From NCBI GenBank assembly GCA_963513935.1, contig OY740767.1:81022060-81086059 (forward strand): a DNA stretch of 64,000 bases, read 5' to 3'. How positions within the stretch are numbered: position 1 is the stretch's first letter; the number at the start of each line of letters is the position of its first letter. The DNA comes from Aphrophora alni (lineage: Eukaryota; Arthropoda; Insecta; Hemiptera; Aphrophoridae). Under the pieces are notes generated by a model. The model was not told the origin of the DNA. It did no database searches and was given only the letters and a program-made list of their open reading frames with translations. Below, piece by piece: positions 53,648 to 63,365 of this stretch. The position numbers and the translations under genes were made by a program.

Positions 53648-54647
53648 AAATTTTCTCACTGGACCAACTCGGCATAATGCTCTACAATCATTTTCATCAC
53701 ATTGTTATAATGCAATAAGTTTTCTTGTAAAACGGATGTCAGTGTTTTATTGTTAAAAATAATGTGTCAGTGAGCTCAGTCTATTTTTTTTATCAACACG
53801 GCGAAAGCCTCTTCCAAAAATTACTCGGCATCTTTCAACCTGTCCAGGTAACTCATTTTACAGATTTTACTATATTATAAGATTTGTTAGTATTTTAGGT
53901 TTTGTTCATTAAGATATGTGTTTCATGTTTTATTTTAGTATTGAAAATTTAATATTTCGTAAAAGCATTTCCTTTCTTTAAAACATAATTTACAGATATT
54001 TTAGGCTTTGTTCATTAAGATGTGTATTTCATGTTTTATTTAATATTCAAAATTTTACTGAAATTTAATAAGTTGTGAAAAAAAAACATTTTCTTTCTTA
54101 AAAACATAGTTTACAAAACCTTAAACAGTCAGACTTTGAGTATTGAGCAGTTATGTTGAAATTTGAACAGGCTTGTATCAAACATTAAGCAATCCGATTA
54201 TTAAACTTTTAAACATGTCAAAATGCTAACTAGAGAAATGTTTTTTTTTTTACCAGAATACTTGTTTTTACAGATTTTCTAAGTGTTATACAAGTTTTAT
54301 TTCAAACAGAAATCAAAGTACTTATATACAATTCTTTACGACATCTAAGAAGGATTTAATTATAAGCTTTATGAATTCCTGTAATACCGTTAATATTCTC
54401 TAATTTTGACGAAATAACAAGACATTTTAATAAAAGAATCTTGTTCAATAACATGTTTAAGTTTGCATAATTCTAGTCAACGTGTCTTTTGCTACAGCAA
54501 AAAGCTGGTCCGAGAGTGAGAGCCTGTTTAACTTTGCTGAATTTTGCATACTCTACAGCAAAACAGCAGCTTCGTCAAGGTCTCTACCTGTTCTCTAAGA
54601 CGTGCTTAATCAAAGAACTCTTAACATTACAAGTGCACAAAAAATGA
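53616..54647 (+). other. Possible two-exon transcript (speculative)
   Basis: Downstream of the initiator/DPE pair, GTCCAG followed by GTAACT (GT at 53848) is a fair donor. A polypyrimidine-rich acceptor, GTGTCTTTTGCTACAG, ends at 54497. Joining them gives a frame that stays open across the junction without a shift: about 37 codons before it (ending GIFQPVQ) and 49 codons after it (starting QKAGPRVRAC) to a TGA at 54645-54647. No in-frame ATG was found upstream, so translation is doubtful. It could be a non-coding RNA, the 5' part of a retroelement, or chance. The LTR element begins 238 bp further on. Confidence 0.25.
53891..54105. repeat. Two-copy tandem duplication, unit about 106 bp
   Basis: TATTTTAGG(T/C)TTTGTTCATTAAGAT and the following TTTCATGTTTTATTT recur 106 bp apart (53891 and 53997), inside the putative intron. 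Confidence 0.85.
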
Positions 54648-54885
54648 TTTTCTTCTAAACACTGACTTTGTGAAACTGTTTATATATATATTTGTTCACC
54701 GACCGAACTCTATTTAATAAAATATGTCCTATTGTCTATATGTGATTATGTGTAATTATTCATAATTTAAAATATAATTGGGTGGTGCTGCATGCAATCT
54801 TAAAAACTTTCAATATTTAAAAATTTCATTATTTAAAAATTTTCTTATGTTATAAACTAATTTCTTTTTTTTAAATATATATATA

Positions 54886-55355
54886 TGTTGGCCAACTTAG
54901 TATGTAAGAAATTTGATAAACAAAATCATGATATTCAATAAGTAATTTAATGATGAACTTGTTAGAATAATTATTACTTTTGAACTTAAAATATTAATCT
55001 TGATTATAGAATTTTTTTTATTGTTAAATTCTTTGTAACAGTTTATATAAACAAGGGGGGATAAATATCAGAGTTGAATCATCAATAATTTTTTTATCTT
55101 TTACTTTAAGGGCATATAAATTTTTCAAGATACAATTTATAATCTTTTAATTATTAAGATTTTGCTTGTGTCAATTTAGCTTAAGGTGATATTTTCATTT
55201 TTGTAAATGGTAAAATCTGAACCGTCGAAATTTCTTTTTTTTATTCAATAAATTTGAGCCTTGTTGATTACATAATTTGTCTTTGTCTTTTTTTTTATTT
55301 TAAACATTGTTACCAGTTTCTTCCACCTTTCTTTAATTTAAGTCGCCTGGTAACA
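54886..55355 (+). repeat. 5' LTR of the Ty3/gypsy element
   Basis: Starts TGTTGGCCAAC and ends GGTAACA, giving TGTT...AACA termini; length 470 bp. It contains a TATA-like TTTATATAAA at about 55042-55051 and a polyadenylation signal AATAAA at 55257-55262, in the order expected for U3, R and U5. The right edge lies 6 bp before the primer-binding site. The left edge is inferred from the TGTT start within an AT tract. No second copy exists downstream to confirm the limits. Confidence 0.65.
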
Positions 55356-55361
55356 TGTTTC

Positions 55362-55379
55362 TGGTAGCAGAGCGTGGTT
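55362..55379 (+). promoter_or_regulatory. Primer-binding site, complementary to initiator Met-tRNA
   Basis: TGGTAGCAGAGCGTGGTT matches the complement of the metazoan initiator methionine tRNA 3' end (TGGTAGCAGAGGATGGTT) at 16 of 18 positions, including the CCA complement. This tRNA would prime minus-strand DNA synthesis. The tRNA sequence is from general knowledge. Confidence 0.8.
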
Positions 55380-56000
55380 AATTTTCAAAATTTTGCTTTG
55401 GAACCATATAAATTTAAATTCTTAAAATTCTTCTTCTTTGTGCTAAACAAGGCTCAATTTTCATGTCTTTACAGCTTTCTCGAATACTGTACAACTATTG
55501 CTGATGAATTTTTTTTTAAAATATATATATATATATATATACTTATTAGTCTCATTTTTTTTATTTACATATAAACACATTACACAAGAACGTCTAGACC
55601 AATTTTAATAAACATTTTTTTTCCTCTTTATTTCACTCTGCTTAAATAATTTTTTTTTTATATATATAAATAACATACTTCAGTCATTCATTGAATTTGA
55701 TTCAGACAGGCAGGGCTCATTCGGGAATTCAAAAAAATATAAATTAAATAAGAAAACCCAAAAATAGATAAAAACAAAAAAAAACTATTCAAAATTTCTT
55801 TAAAAAAAATTTTCTCGAGTTTTCTTTTGCTTGTCTGTGTTGATTCATACTTACACACATACATATATACGACAAATACACAACATACACAATTCTCAAA
55901 TCATCTTTCTGGTCCTTTTACTTCAAATTTTATTAGTCATCTTGAGAGAAAATTTTTATTTTTTTTACCATTTTCTTTACTTTCATCAGCAATAGGTAAA

Positions 56001-57107
56001 ATGGCAGTAGACTTGCTGAGATTGGTAGATGCTCTAAAAAACACTGAGCTCGCTTTCGAAGTCGTGGCTAGAGGTGGAGAGAAGGATACCGTAACAAAAA
56101 TGCGAACCTCTCTTAGGTCCCTTCTACAAAATGGCGTTGAGCCCGAATTGGGAAATTTCACGGAAGAGATCCTTGTGCAGCAGATATCCTTAGCGCGAAA
56201 CTCCTTGTTCGTCTTACAAGACGACCTGGAAAACTTAGATTCTGAACGAGGCATCAAAATGATCCGTGTTCGCGCGCGGATGAATGCTTTCGGAAGACGT
56301 TTAGAGTTCCTAACTCGGGCGCAAACCGAACAACTAAAAGTTGCTGATAACAACGTACCACGGGATCTTGCCGAATTACAAAACAACTTCGGAACCCTGA
56401 AAGACAAATTTAAAGCTCTCGAGCAAACGCTAGCTCCACTAAAATTAAACGTGAGCATCCCGCTAACGCCCTCTGGGGGAACCACTAAAGCAAACTCGGC
56501 AGAACCATCTCGCTCTAACGGCCTAAATTTGACCTCGGATACCCCGCAGGCCGATCCTCAGCAACCGATTCCTGGCAGTTCGAAAAGCTGTTCCTATTTC
56601 TCTTTATATGGCAAGTTAAGCCATCCTGCTGAACAAGTTATCAAATCTATACCTCAGACAGATGGTTTCGACCTCAATAAATTGTTGATTTTTTTTAAAA
56701 TCGCTTTAAAAATAGTGAAAACTTACCCTGATGTAGCTGTAAATATCAATCATGTCCTGATGCCTTATGCTCAGGGACCGTTAAATTCATGTCTGATTAG
56801 ACATCAGACATTCCATACCTTCCATAAAGAGGCCTTGAGTCTCTTTATACCTTCAAAAAGGTTAGCTTCCTTAGTGCAGGAGTTATTTTATAGGCCCCAG
56901 AAGACTAACGAAGCGGTGCACATTTTTGTGAACGAAATTAAAGAAGCTGCAGAAACACTAAATTTAGATAAGTCCGAATTGGAGGTCACGGACGTCATTC
57001 TGGAGGGACTGTCTCCGGAAGTCCGCAACTGTTTAGTTTTTGCGACTAAGCCCAAAAATTTTGCAGATTTAGATCGACTCTGCGCTCACGTTAACAACGT
57101 CATGTAA
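56001..57107 (+). CDS. gag: Retrotransposon Gag polyprotein (capsid part)
   Basis: Gag packages the retrotransposon RNA into virus-like particles in the cytoplasm. The 368-codon frame starts at ATG 56001 (MAVDLLRLVDAL), chosen over the upstream ATG at 55827 because codon composition changes here from AT-rich leader to balanced coding sequence. The N-terminal 140 residues are helical with likely coiled-coil segments (for example LAELQNNFGTLKDKFKALEQ). A Pro/Ser/Asn-rich linker follows, then a capsid-like domain (about 200-368) with LVQELFYRPQK and VTDVILEGLSPEVRNCLVF, typical of Ty3/gypsy gag. A TAA at 57105-57107 stops it before the zinc knuckle that continues in the same frame; it is probably a mutated CAA, so the true gag was longer. 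Confidence 0.85.
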   Translation: MAVDLLRLVDALKNTELAFEVVARGGEKDTVTKMRTSLRSLLQNGVEPELGNFTEEILVQQISLARNSLFVLQDDLENLDSERGIKMIRVRARMNAFGRRLEFLTRAQTEQLKVADNNVPRDLAELQNNFGTLKDKFKALEQTLAPLKLNVSIPLTPSGGTTKANSAEPSRSNGLNLTSDTPQADPQQPIPGSSKSCSYFSLYGKLSHPAEQVIKSIPQTDGFDLNKLLIFFKIALKIVKTYPDVAVNINHVLMPYAQGPLNSCLIRHQTFHTFHKEALSLFIPSKRLASLVQELFYRPQKTNEAVHIFVNEIKEAAETLNLDKSELEVTDVILEGLSPEVRNCLVFATKPKNFADLDRLCAHVNNVM

Positions 57108-57550
57108 ACTGACAGGCAAAGGGTTCCATTAACGAGGCCCGAGGTTAGAAGTCCTGATTTTAGACCTACAATACCACCTGTAGTCTGTTACAGTTGCGGG
57201 CAGCCGGGACATAGAAGTCCAGAGTGTCGAAACCGGCCTCCAACTAGGCAATACCCTTCAAAAAACGGGGGCAGGTTTGGAGTCTAGTTGGTAGCTCCAG
57301 GCCAGCCTCCCATTTTAGAACCAACCACATCGGATTTAAATATACCTTTAACCAACTCTTCACTAATAGACCAATTTTTCAAAATTTTAACTCAACTTCC
57401 AATAAAATCAGAACAAATTTCCGCAATAAATTTCAAAATTCTTTAACACCAATTTGTTATCATTGTGGCATGCCCGGTCATTATATCTGGGGTTGTAAAT
57501 TCTTCTCTTTACGGAATAGGCGCAGGCAGCCCTATTCCACCTCCAATCTT
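57108..57550 (+). pseudogene. Gag nucleocapsid region: two zinc knuckles, broken
   Basis: Two CCHC zinc knuckles bind the element RNA. The first, CYSCGQPGHRSPEC (57186-57227), lies in the gag frame after the premature TAA. The second, CYHCGMPGHYIWGC (57455-57496), lies in another frame, so a frameshift separates them (between 57228 and about 57340). Both keep the full C-X2-C-X4-H-X4-C spacing. An additional stop (TAG at 57286) follows the first knuckle. The knuckles themselves look functional; the reading frame is not. Confidence 0.85.
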
Positions 57551-57596
57551 TCCAACTGCAAACGTCAAAAAAAATATTTCTCTTAAATCTAGGGGT

Positions 57597-57960
57597 CTGA
57601 ACGATCAGTTTTTGCCTTTGGTAGAAGTGGCTTTTGGGCAAATTAAAGTCAATGCTCTGCTGGACTCCGGTTCAGTAAGATGTGTCATATATCTAAAGCC
57701 CTTTTCAATAAACTAAAAAACACCAAAGCTTTTAAATCTATAACCAGTGTGAAGGCTGATTGTGTCACGGCTTCTGGAAAAAGGTTGCCCATTTCCTACT
57801 CTTGTCTCCTACATCTCAAAATGGAACATTGTAGTTGGAATGTAGATTTTCTGGTGGCGCATAAGTTGTCGTGTCCTCTGATCCTCGGGTCAGATTTCAT
57901 CTCGAAAACGGGACTGGTACTCGATCTTTCTGCAAAAATTTCTATTTTAAATTTGCCAGG
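57597..57960 (+). pseudogene. Retropepsin-like protease domain, frameshifted
   Basis: This aspartic protease matures the Gag-Pol polyprotein. The active-site motif LLDSGS is at 57657-57674 (Asp at 57663-57665). Immediately after, at about 57677, the homologous sequence continues in another frame (CHISKALFNKL onwards) and ends with the family's second hallmark, LILGSDFISKTGLVL. A further frame change at about 57960 leads into the reverse transcriptase frame. The catalytic residues are kept, but two frameshifts prevent translation as one protein. Confidence 0.85.
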
Positions 57961-58980
57961 TCTATTGTTTTTCCTTTGTGTAATTTCAGTAACTCATCTT
58001 ATAAAAACATAGTGTCTTCAACATCTGAAGCTACTCCTTCTGATCCTTTAGGTCATCTTCAAAAGGATAATAAAAACGCCGTTTTAAAAATAATTAATGA
58101 TTTTCCTCAGGTACTCACTAAAAGGTTAGGACTAACACATCTAGTTGAATACGACATTCAACTTAAGGATAACACTCCAGTCAAGTGTTCTCCATACCAA
58201 TTGGCACCCCCAAAAATGGAATACCTCCGTGAACATATCAACGAATTGTTAGATTCAGGAGTAGTAGAACCCAGCCGTTCGGCATATGCATCCCCTGTTT
58301 TTCCGGTTCAACATCCCGAAAAGAAAACTAGGATGGTGATTGATTATCGGAGACTCAATCAAAACATCGTCGTCGAAGCGGTGCCGCTACCTAATTTGCA
58401 CCAAAGTTTTAACTGGTTTGTCGGTTCCAAATATTTCACAGTATTTGATTTAAATTCAGCTTACCATCAAATCCCTTTGTCTCAAAAGTCCAAACAAATT
58501 ACCAGTTTTTGTACTCCCTGGATGCTCTACCAATTTACTCGAGTCCCTTTCGGACTCTGTATTGGTGCCCAAGTGCTTACTAGACTTCTTGATCAAGTTT
58601 TCCATGACATCAAATTTAAATTCATTTTTAATTATCTGGATGACTTGGTCATCTACTCCAAAATTTGGGAAGAGCATCAAAAACATCTTCGGGAAGTTCT
58701 TACTCGTTTGCGGCGGGCTGGCTTGACTGTCAACCCAGAGAAGGTGAGTTTCGCTGTGAATGAGATAAGCTTTTTAGGACACCTAGTTTCTTCTCGTGGC
58801 GTGCAGATCGACCCATCTAGAACTAAGGCAATTAGAAATTTTCCGCAACCCAAGAACCCTAAGGCCGTTTCCTGATTTATTGGAATGGTCAATTTCTTTT
58901 CTAAATTCATTCCTAATTTCGCGGAGCACGCTGCGCCTTTAAATCTGCTTCGAAGGAAGTTCGTTTTTCAAAACAGTTAG
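57961..58980 (+). pseudogene. pol: Ty3/gypsy reverse transcriptase, stop-interrupted and truncated
   Basis: The enzyme copies the element RNA into DNA. One frame is open to 58875, with RT motifs in order: SRSAYASPVFPV, RMVIDYRRLN, FDLNSAYHQIPL (first catalytic Asp at 58447-58449), TRVPFGLC, the YLDD box (58633-58644) and FLGHLVSSRGVQIDP. At 58873-58875 a TGA replaces what is probably an Arg codon (CGA to TGA fits CpG decay), because homology continues after it in the same frame (FIGMVNFFSKFIPNFAEHAAPLN) to about 58965. RNase H and integrase are missing. The polymerase core itself is intact up to the stop. Confidence 0.95.
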
Positions 58981-59943
58981 TTGCATTTTTTAAAGATTCT
59001 AAGTCAAAGAAAATATGTAAATTCTTTTTTTAATGATAATAAATAGTTTATTATTCAATCCGGTTTAGTTCTATGTATATGCAAATGTATGTCTTATAGT
59101 ATAAATATCTCTAATTTGCCATTTATTATATTCAATAACAAAAATGAAAATTTATTCGTAATATTGTGTGTGTTTTTTTTTTTTTTTTTTTTTTTTTAAA
59201 TCTAAAACATTAAATGTTGATAAGTTTATTATCTTCCGAGGTCCATTTCAGATTATTACAAAACAAAACGCCCTATCTTCCTGTGTTGTAGTTGAGTTGG
59301 GATGGGTGGGAGAAGATTTTGTCTAGTCAAGTTTAATGAGGAAGTTTTATTAGTGCCATATTGCGGAAATTGTATTGTGATAAGAGGGATAGTGCCAACA
59401 CGATTCTTTACTAGCAGTCGTTTATAGTTTATCATGTGTAGAAAATAAGTATTGATTTTTTCAATAATTATAAATACATTTTCTTTGTTGTTGCTTGTTT
59501 CGAAAACAATGAGGAGTAAGACTGAAAATGCAAAAAGTCACGAATCTTCGAATGTTCAAAGTTATAAAAATTCCACCACAACCTGTTTATTGCCTGAAAT
59601 TATTAACCCCAGACGTAGGAGAAGCATGACCATCGGAAATTATATGATTTGATTTTTAAGATACTGGTATTATTCAAATTTCTAATATTTTAGTAAATTT
59701 ATTCCAGAGTCATAAATTAAGTATTCAAAATCACTGTAATAAAAAGGTTAGAACCAAAAAGATTGAAATTTTCGAAACTATTTTGGTTTTAGGATCGGGT
59801 AGTATTATAGACCGATATTCGTAGAATATGTTTATCAATTTAGGAATAACATTGTAAAATTCATATTGCAAATTAGTTTTAACGAAATCGGTTGAAAAAA
59901 CAAACAAAATTATTTGTTGTCCCATTTTTTTATTTGTTTTAAA
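58981..59943. other. Flank of the truncated retrotransposon; short open frame
   Basis: AT-rich except for 59260-59650. Within that, an ATG in good context at 59510 opens a 47-codon frame (MRSKTENAKSHESSNVQ at its start, PRRRRSMTI near its end) that is less AT-biased than its surroundings. No family is recognised; a first exon or transposon ORF start is possible. A 25-nt T tract lies at 59173-59197. Confidence 0.35.
59173..59197. repeat. Poly(T) tract, 25 nt
   Basis: Uninterrupted T run after TGTGTGTG. It might be the A-tail of a minus-strand retroposon. Confidence 0.9.
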
Positions 59944-60608
59944 CCCTTAAACCGGCACGGCAACCTACAGTAGGTCGCTCACGTGCTCCCTAGTGATTTC
60001 ACCAACTCTTAATCACGTATTTTGCAATTCACCATTACGCCCACTTAGAATTGTCACATCACAATAAATAAAATACCGTTGGAAAGCTAATATTCCGTAG
60101 ATGCATATCATGCAAAAAAAATACCACAAAACGTTATAAATAGTATTCCAAAAATTGGTGAAATTCGCATGTTTTTTATGCAAAACGTCAAAGTTTTACG
60201 TTAACAAGTTTTAAACAAAACATTCGTCTCGTTTGCCTATTTTTCTTATTTCAAAATTTCAGTCAGTCACATCTGACATAACACTGCTTGATAGATCGCG
60301 TCTTTCTCTTCAAAACCGTCTTTTTCAAATGTTTCCAACTAGTATAGTTTTTATTATATAAAAATTAAACCAAATCAAGATCTTTAACGCTATTTTACAC
60401 GCTAAAAATTACATTTTTTGCAATTCAACTTTTATCCTAGTAGATATTATATTATCGAAATGTATTCTATACCATTGAAAAGGTAACCTTACAATCTTTC
60501 ATAACCAGGTTTAGAAAAATTAAAGTTGCTTAAAATAGAAAAACACGACTTGACTGAAGTTGACGTTCATAACGCCAGGTTCCGACAATTTGCCGCGGCG
60601 AGTTTTAT
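59944..60608. mobile_element. Possible piggyBac-type MITE (about 665 bp)
   Basis: The left end reads CCCTTAAACCGGCACGGCAA, which resembles piggyBac-type terminal repeats and contains TTAA, the piggyBac target. The right end, read in reverse, gives AAAACTCGCCGCGGCAA, matching AAACCGGCACGGCAA at about 12 of 15 positions. Just inside the left end is a palindrome CCTACAGTAGG. The interior has no open frame of note. The inverted repeats are short and imperfect, so the call is tentative. Confidence 0.3.
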
Positions 60609-61379
60609 ATAGAAAATATCACATATATGTTCATATATTTTTTCGAAATGGTAAAACTTGTCCACATGTTACAAGTTGACCATATTATATAGTATTTTTC
60701 CTCCTCTTTCGAACTATAAAGACGAAATCATACTAAGTTATATAGTTTACGAGTTATATACAGTCTACGATGTGGCTTACTGAATATTTTGGTCTCCTTG
60801 AGATTTCGGAGTCCCTAGACACTATTCTATATTTCTACGTTTCCGGCATTGATTTTGCCGTTATATTTTACTACATTCGAAAGACTAGGTTTCAATCTTT
60901 AATTTTGTGCATGTTACAAACTTCTGCTTTGAAAATTAAGGTTTTGTTTTGATCCCGGAACATACGCAATGGTGCGATGTAAATACTGTAACAAATGACA
61001 GCGCAAATAGTTTTGGAATACATATTTATTTTATTTTGAAGGTTTGTTTATACAAATTGTATATATTTTGTATACAAGTTACAATACATGTGCTTTTATC
61101 TCTAAAGTTTATAAATTTAGTGAATTTCTAGTTTGTGAAAGGTTTATTTTTGTCATAACCTAAAAGGAAAATGGTAAGTCTAGGCGATATGCAAATTGTC
61201 TTATATATAGTGTTTTATATGATTATACAAGTGAATATGTGTGTTATTCTTTGTAAAGTATGTATTGTCTTAGTAAAATCTAATGATATTGTCTTAGGCT
61301 TAGCTTTACAAAGTTACTAATTACCCCTAAAAGGTTGACGTGTCACCCTAACCTTCAAGCGTCAAAATAGCAATTTTTG
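60609..61379. other. No recognisable gene
   Basis: Two 60-codon frames (60770-60952, 60949-61131) have no recognised motif and look like chance. Confidence 0.5.
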
Positions 61380-62065
61380 AAAAATCTTCATTTTTATTTA
61401 GAAAATGTAACATATTATTATTTCCTCCCCTAAATATATTCACAAATATATTAGAAATCTCAAGTAATGGTTGAAAAAATTGCAAAAAATGTATTAGTAT
61501 GTTTTTGATCACCATTTCTGTGAAATTTCTGCTCCGTTACTCTTAGATTTTTTGGTATTTGACCAAAAAATCCAAATTTGATACATCTAACTTTTTTTTC
61601 ACTACACACCTACATTCTATGCACCTTTCTGGACATAATGATATATAGAAGTTCTGTATAAAATATATTTTACTATTTTTAATGTTTTTGGAAAAAAGAG
61701 AAAATTCAGTTTTTACCTAAAATATTTTTTTACATTTTTAAAATGTAACAAATTTATATATTTTTTCCTAAATATATTCACAAATAATACACGAAAATTG
61801 TGTATATCTTAGAAATAGGTAGTAAGCTATTGATTTTGGGTGATAGAGATCTTTCTGAAAAAAAGTTAATATCATTTTTGACATCTAACATACTTACTCC
61901 AAAACCGTTTCAAATTTTTTTTAATACATAGATGAATTCTATGCATCTTCCTGAGAAAAATGATGTCTTATAAGTTTGGTTTTGTATACAAATAATATGT
62001 TTCATTAATTTTTAAAGAAACGAAGAATTTTCAAGAAAACTAACATTGCCGAGATTTTGATCACA
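61380..62065. repeat. Diverged two-copy tandem duplication, unit about 325-338 bp
   Basis: AAATGTAAC followed by CCTAAATATATTCACAAATA, then a GACATCTAAC-like block, then ATTCTATGCA and later TGTATA-AAATATA-like sequence occur twice in the same order. AAATGTAAC starts at 61403 and 61741; ATTCTATGC at 61614 and 61936. Confidence 0.7.
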
Positions 62066-62929
62066 GAAATTAAAAATTGCAATAAAATATTATTGGTAAA
62101 TTTTAAATCTGCGTAACAAAAACTTATAGAAAATAATATTATTAAATTGAGTTATAAAACAAAAATGTTGAAAATGTTGGCTGTCTTATGTTGGAGGGTC
62201 AGTATAAATATTAAATAAAAGAGGTTAACAAATTAGAAATTAGGATATTAGAAATAAGTTTGATTAAAAATTGGTTGAGTAAAAATATAGTAATGTTTCT
62301 CCGTTATCTTATTTTTTATTTTTAGAGGTCTTGTATAGGTTATATCTAGAATCCGATACAAAATATGTTTTTATTTTGCAAAGTAAGTGTGAAAGTCATA
62401 CTTAAAGTTTGATATTAAATTGCTAATAGACTAATAAAACTTAAGCATATTAGAGTGATTTAGATTCATCCAGATAAATGGGTAACGAAACGCTACACTT
62501 CCTCCCACGATAAGCCGAGATCAGCTTATTTGATAAAATTTAAAAACGAACAAACAAATTATCAAAAACGCCGGTCGTATCTAAAAATGACTGTTCATAG
62601 TTTTGAAAAATACGAAAATTAACCCTGATGTCGATATTAGGAACTCGTTACTGTACAGCTACTACTTTTTCACATGTACGTAGTATATAGAGTGATATGT
62701 GATGGGTCAAAGAAATCAAAGTCTAGTTTGGTTTTCGAATCCCTTTTGAGGTCTACTGAGTCCATAAGGTGGCTTTTATAATATTGTCTTGTCTGTCGTA
62801 AGTTCTACAGATCAAACGCGTGGACCGAATTTAATCAATTTTTTTATGTGGCCATATTTTGGTATAATCTCAGAATTATTAGTATATATTTTTTATTTTG
62901 TTCATAGTTCAAAAGGATAGCTGCCATAA
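62066..62929. other. No recognisable gene
   Basis: The part at 62460-62860 is less AT-rich (CTTCCTCCCACGATAAGCC, AAACGCGTGGACCGAA) and may be an old transposon, but no frame is open for long. Confidence 0.5.
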
Positions 62930-63365
62930 GTAATAGTTAGTAGTACATTTCATGAATAATTGACAAAAAACTAAATTAACCTTAGTCACCGTCATTAAAA
63001 CCTAGATGTTTACCAAAAACAGTTTACGGTAGAAAAAACATAAAATTACAATTATCTCCTAATCGGATCAAACATTTTCTTTTAAAAAATTTAGGAACGT
63101 GTAGCCTCTAAGAGATCAAACAAAACCTATTGGTTGCCATCTCTCAAAAAATATAGTTTAGTGAGTTATTAAAAAATCAAAAATCAGTCACGGATCCACA
63201 GATTTCGTTCACATTTTATTGGAATGTGAAGAATAATAACCCAAATTCGTGGGGTAAATCGCAAGTAAAAATAAGTACTACATTCCAGGAATAATTGACC
63301 AAAAACAAAATTAACCTTGGCCACCGTCATTAAAACCTTGATGGCTACCAATTATGGTTCAGGGA
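62930..63365. repeat. Two-copy duplication, spacing about 335 bp
   Basis: GAATAATTGAC starts at 62954 and 63289; both are followed by AAATTAACCTT and CACCGTCATTAAAACC and then a GATG-T-TACC-like end. About 85 bp match at roughly 85% by eye; the sequence between is less similar. Confidence 0.75.

Larger units (their letters stand above)
54886..58980 (+). mobile_element. Ty3/gypsy LTR retrotransposon, 3'-truncated
   Basis: From 5' to 3': LTR, primer-binding site, leader, gag with capsid-like region, two zinc knuckles, retropepsin-like protease and the reverse transcriptase up to just beyond the polymerase core. Coding DNA here is clearly less AT-rich than the flanks. RNase H, integrase, a polypurine tract and the 3' LTR are absent; homology stops at about 58975 and ordinary AT-rich DNA follows. 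The pol part contains frameshifts and stops, while gag is open over 368 codons. The reverse transcriptase sequence places it in Ty3/gypsy (Metaviridae). The copy cannot encode all functions needed for transposition. Confidence 0.95.

Noticed and set aside
55937..56485. 182-codon minus-strand open frame
   Set aside because: Antisense shadow of gag, whose sense frame has clear Gag features and continuity with pol.
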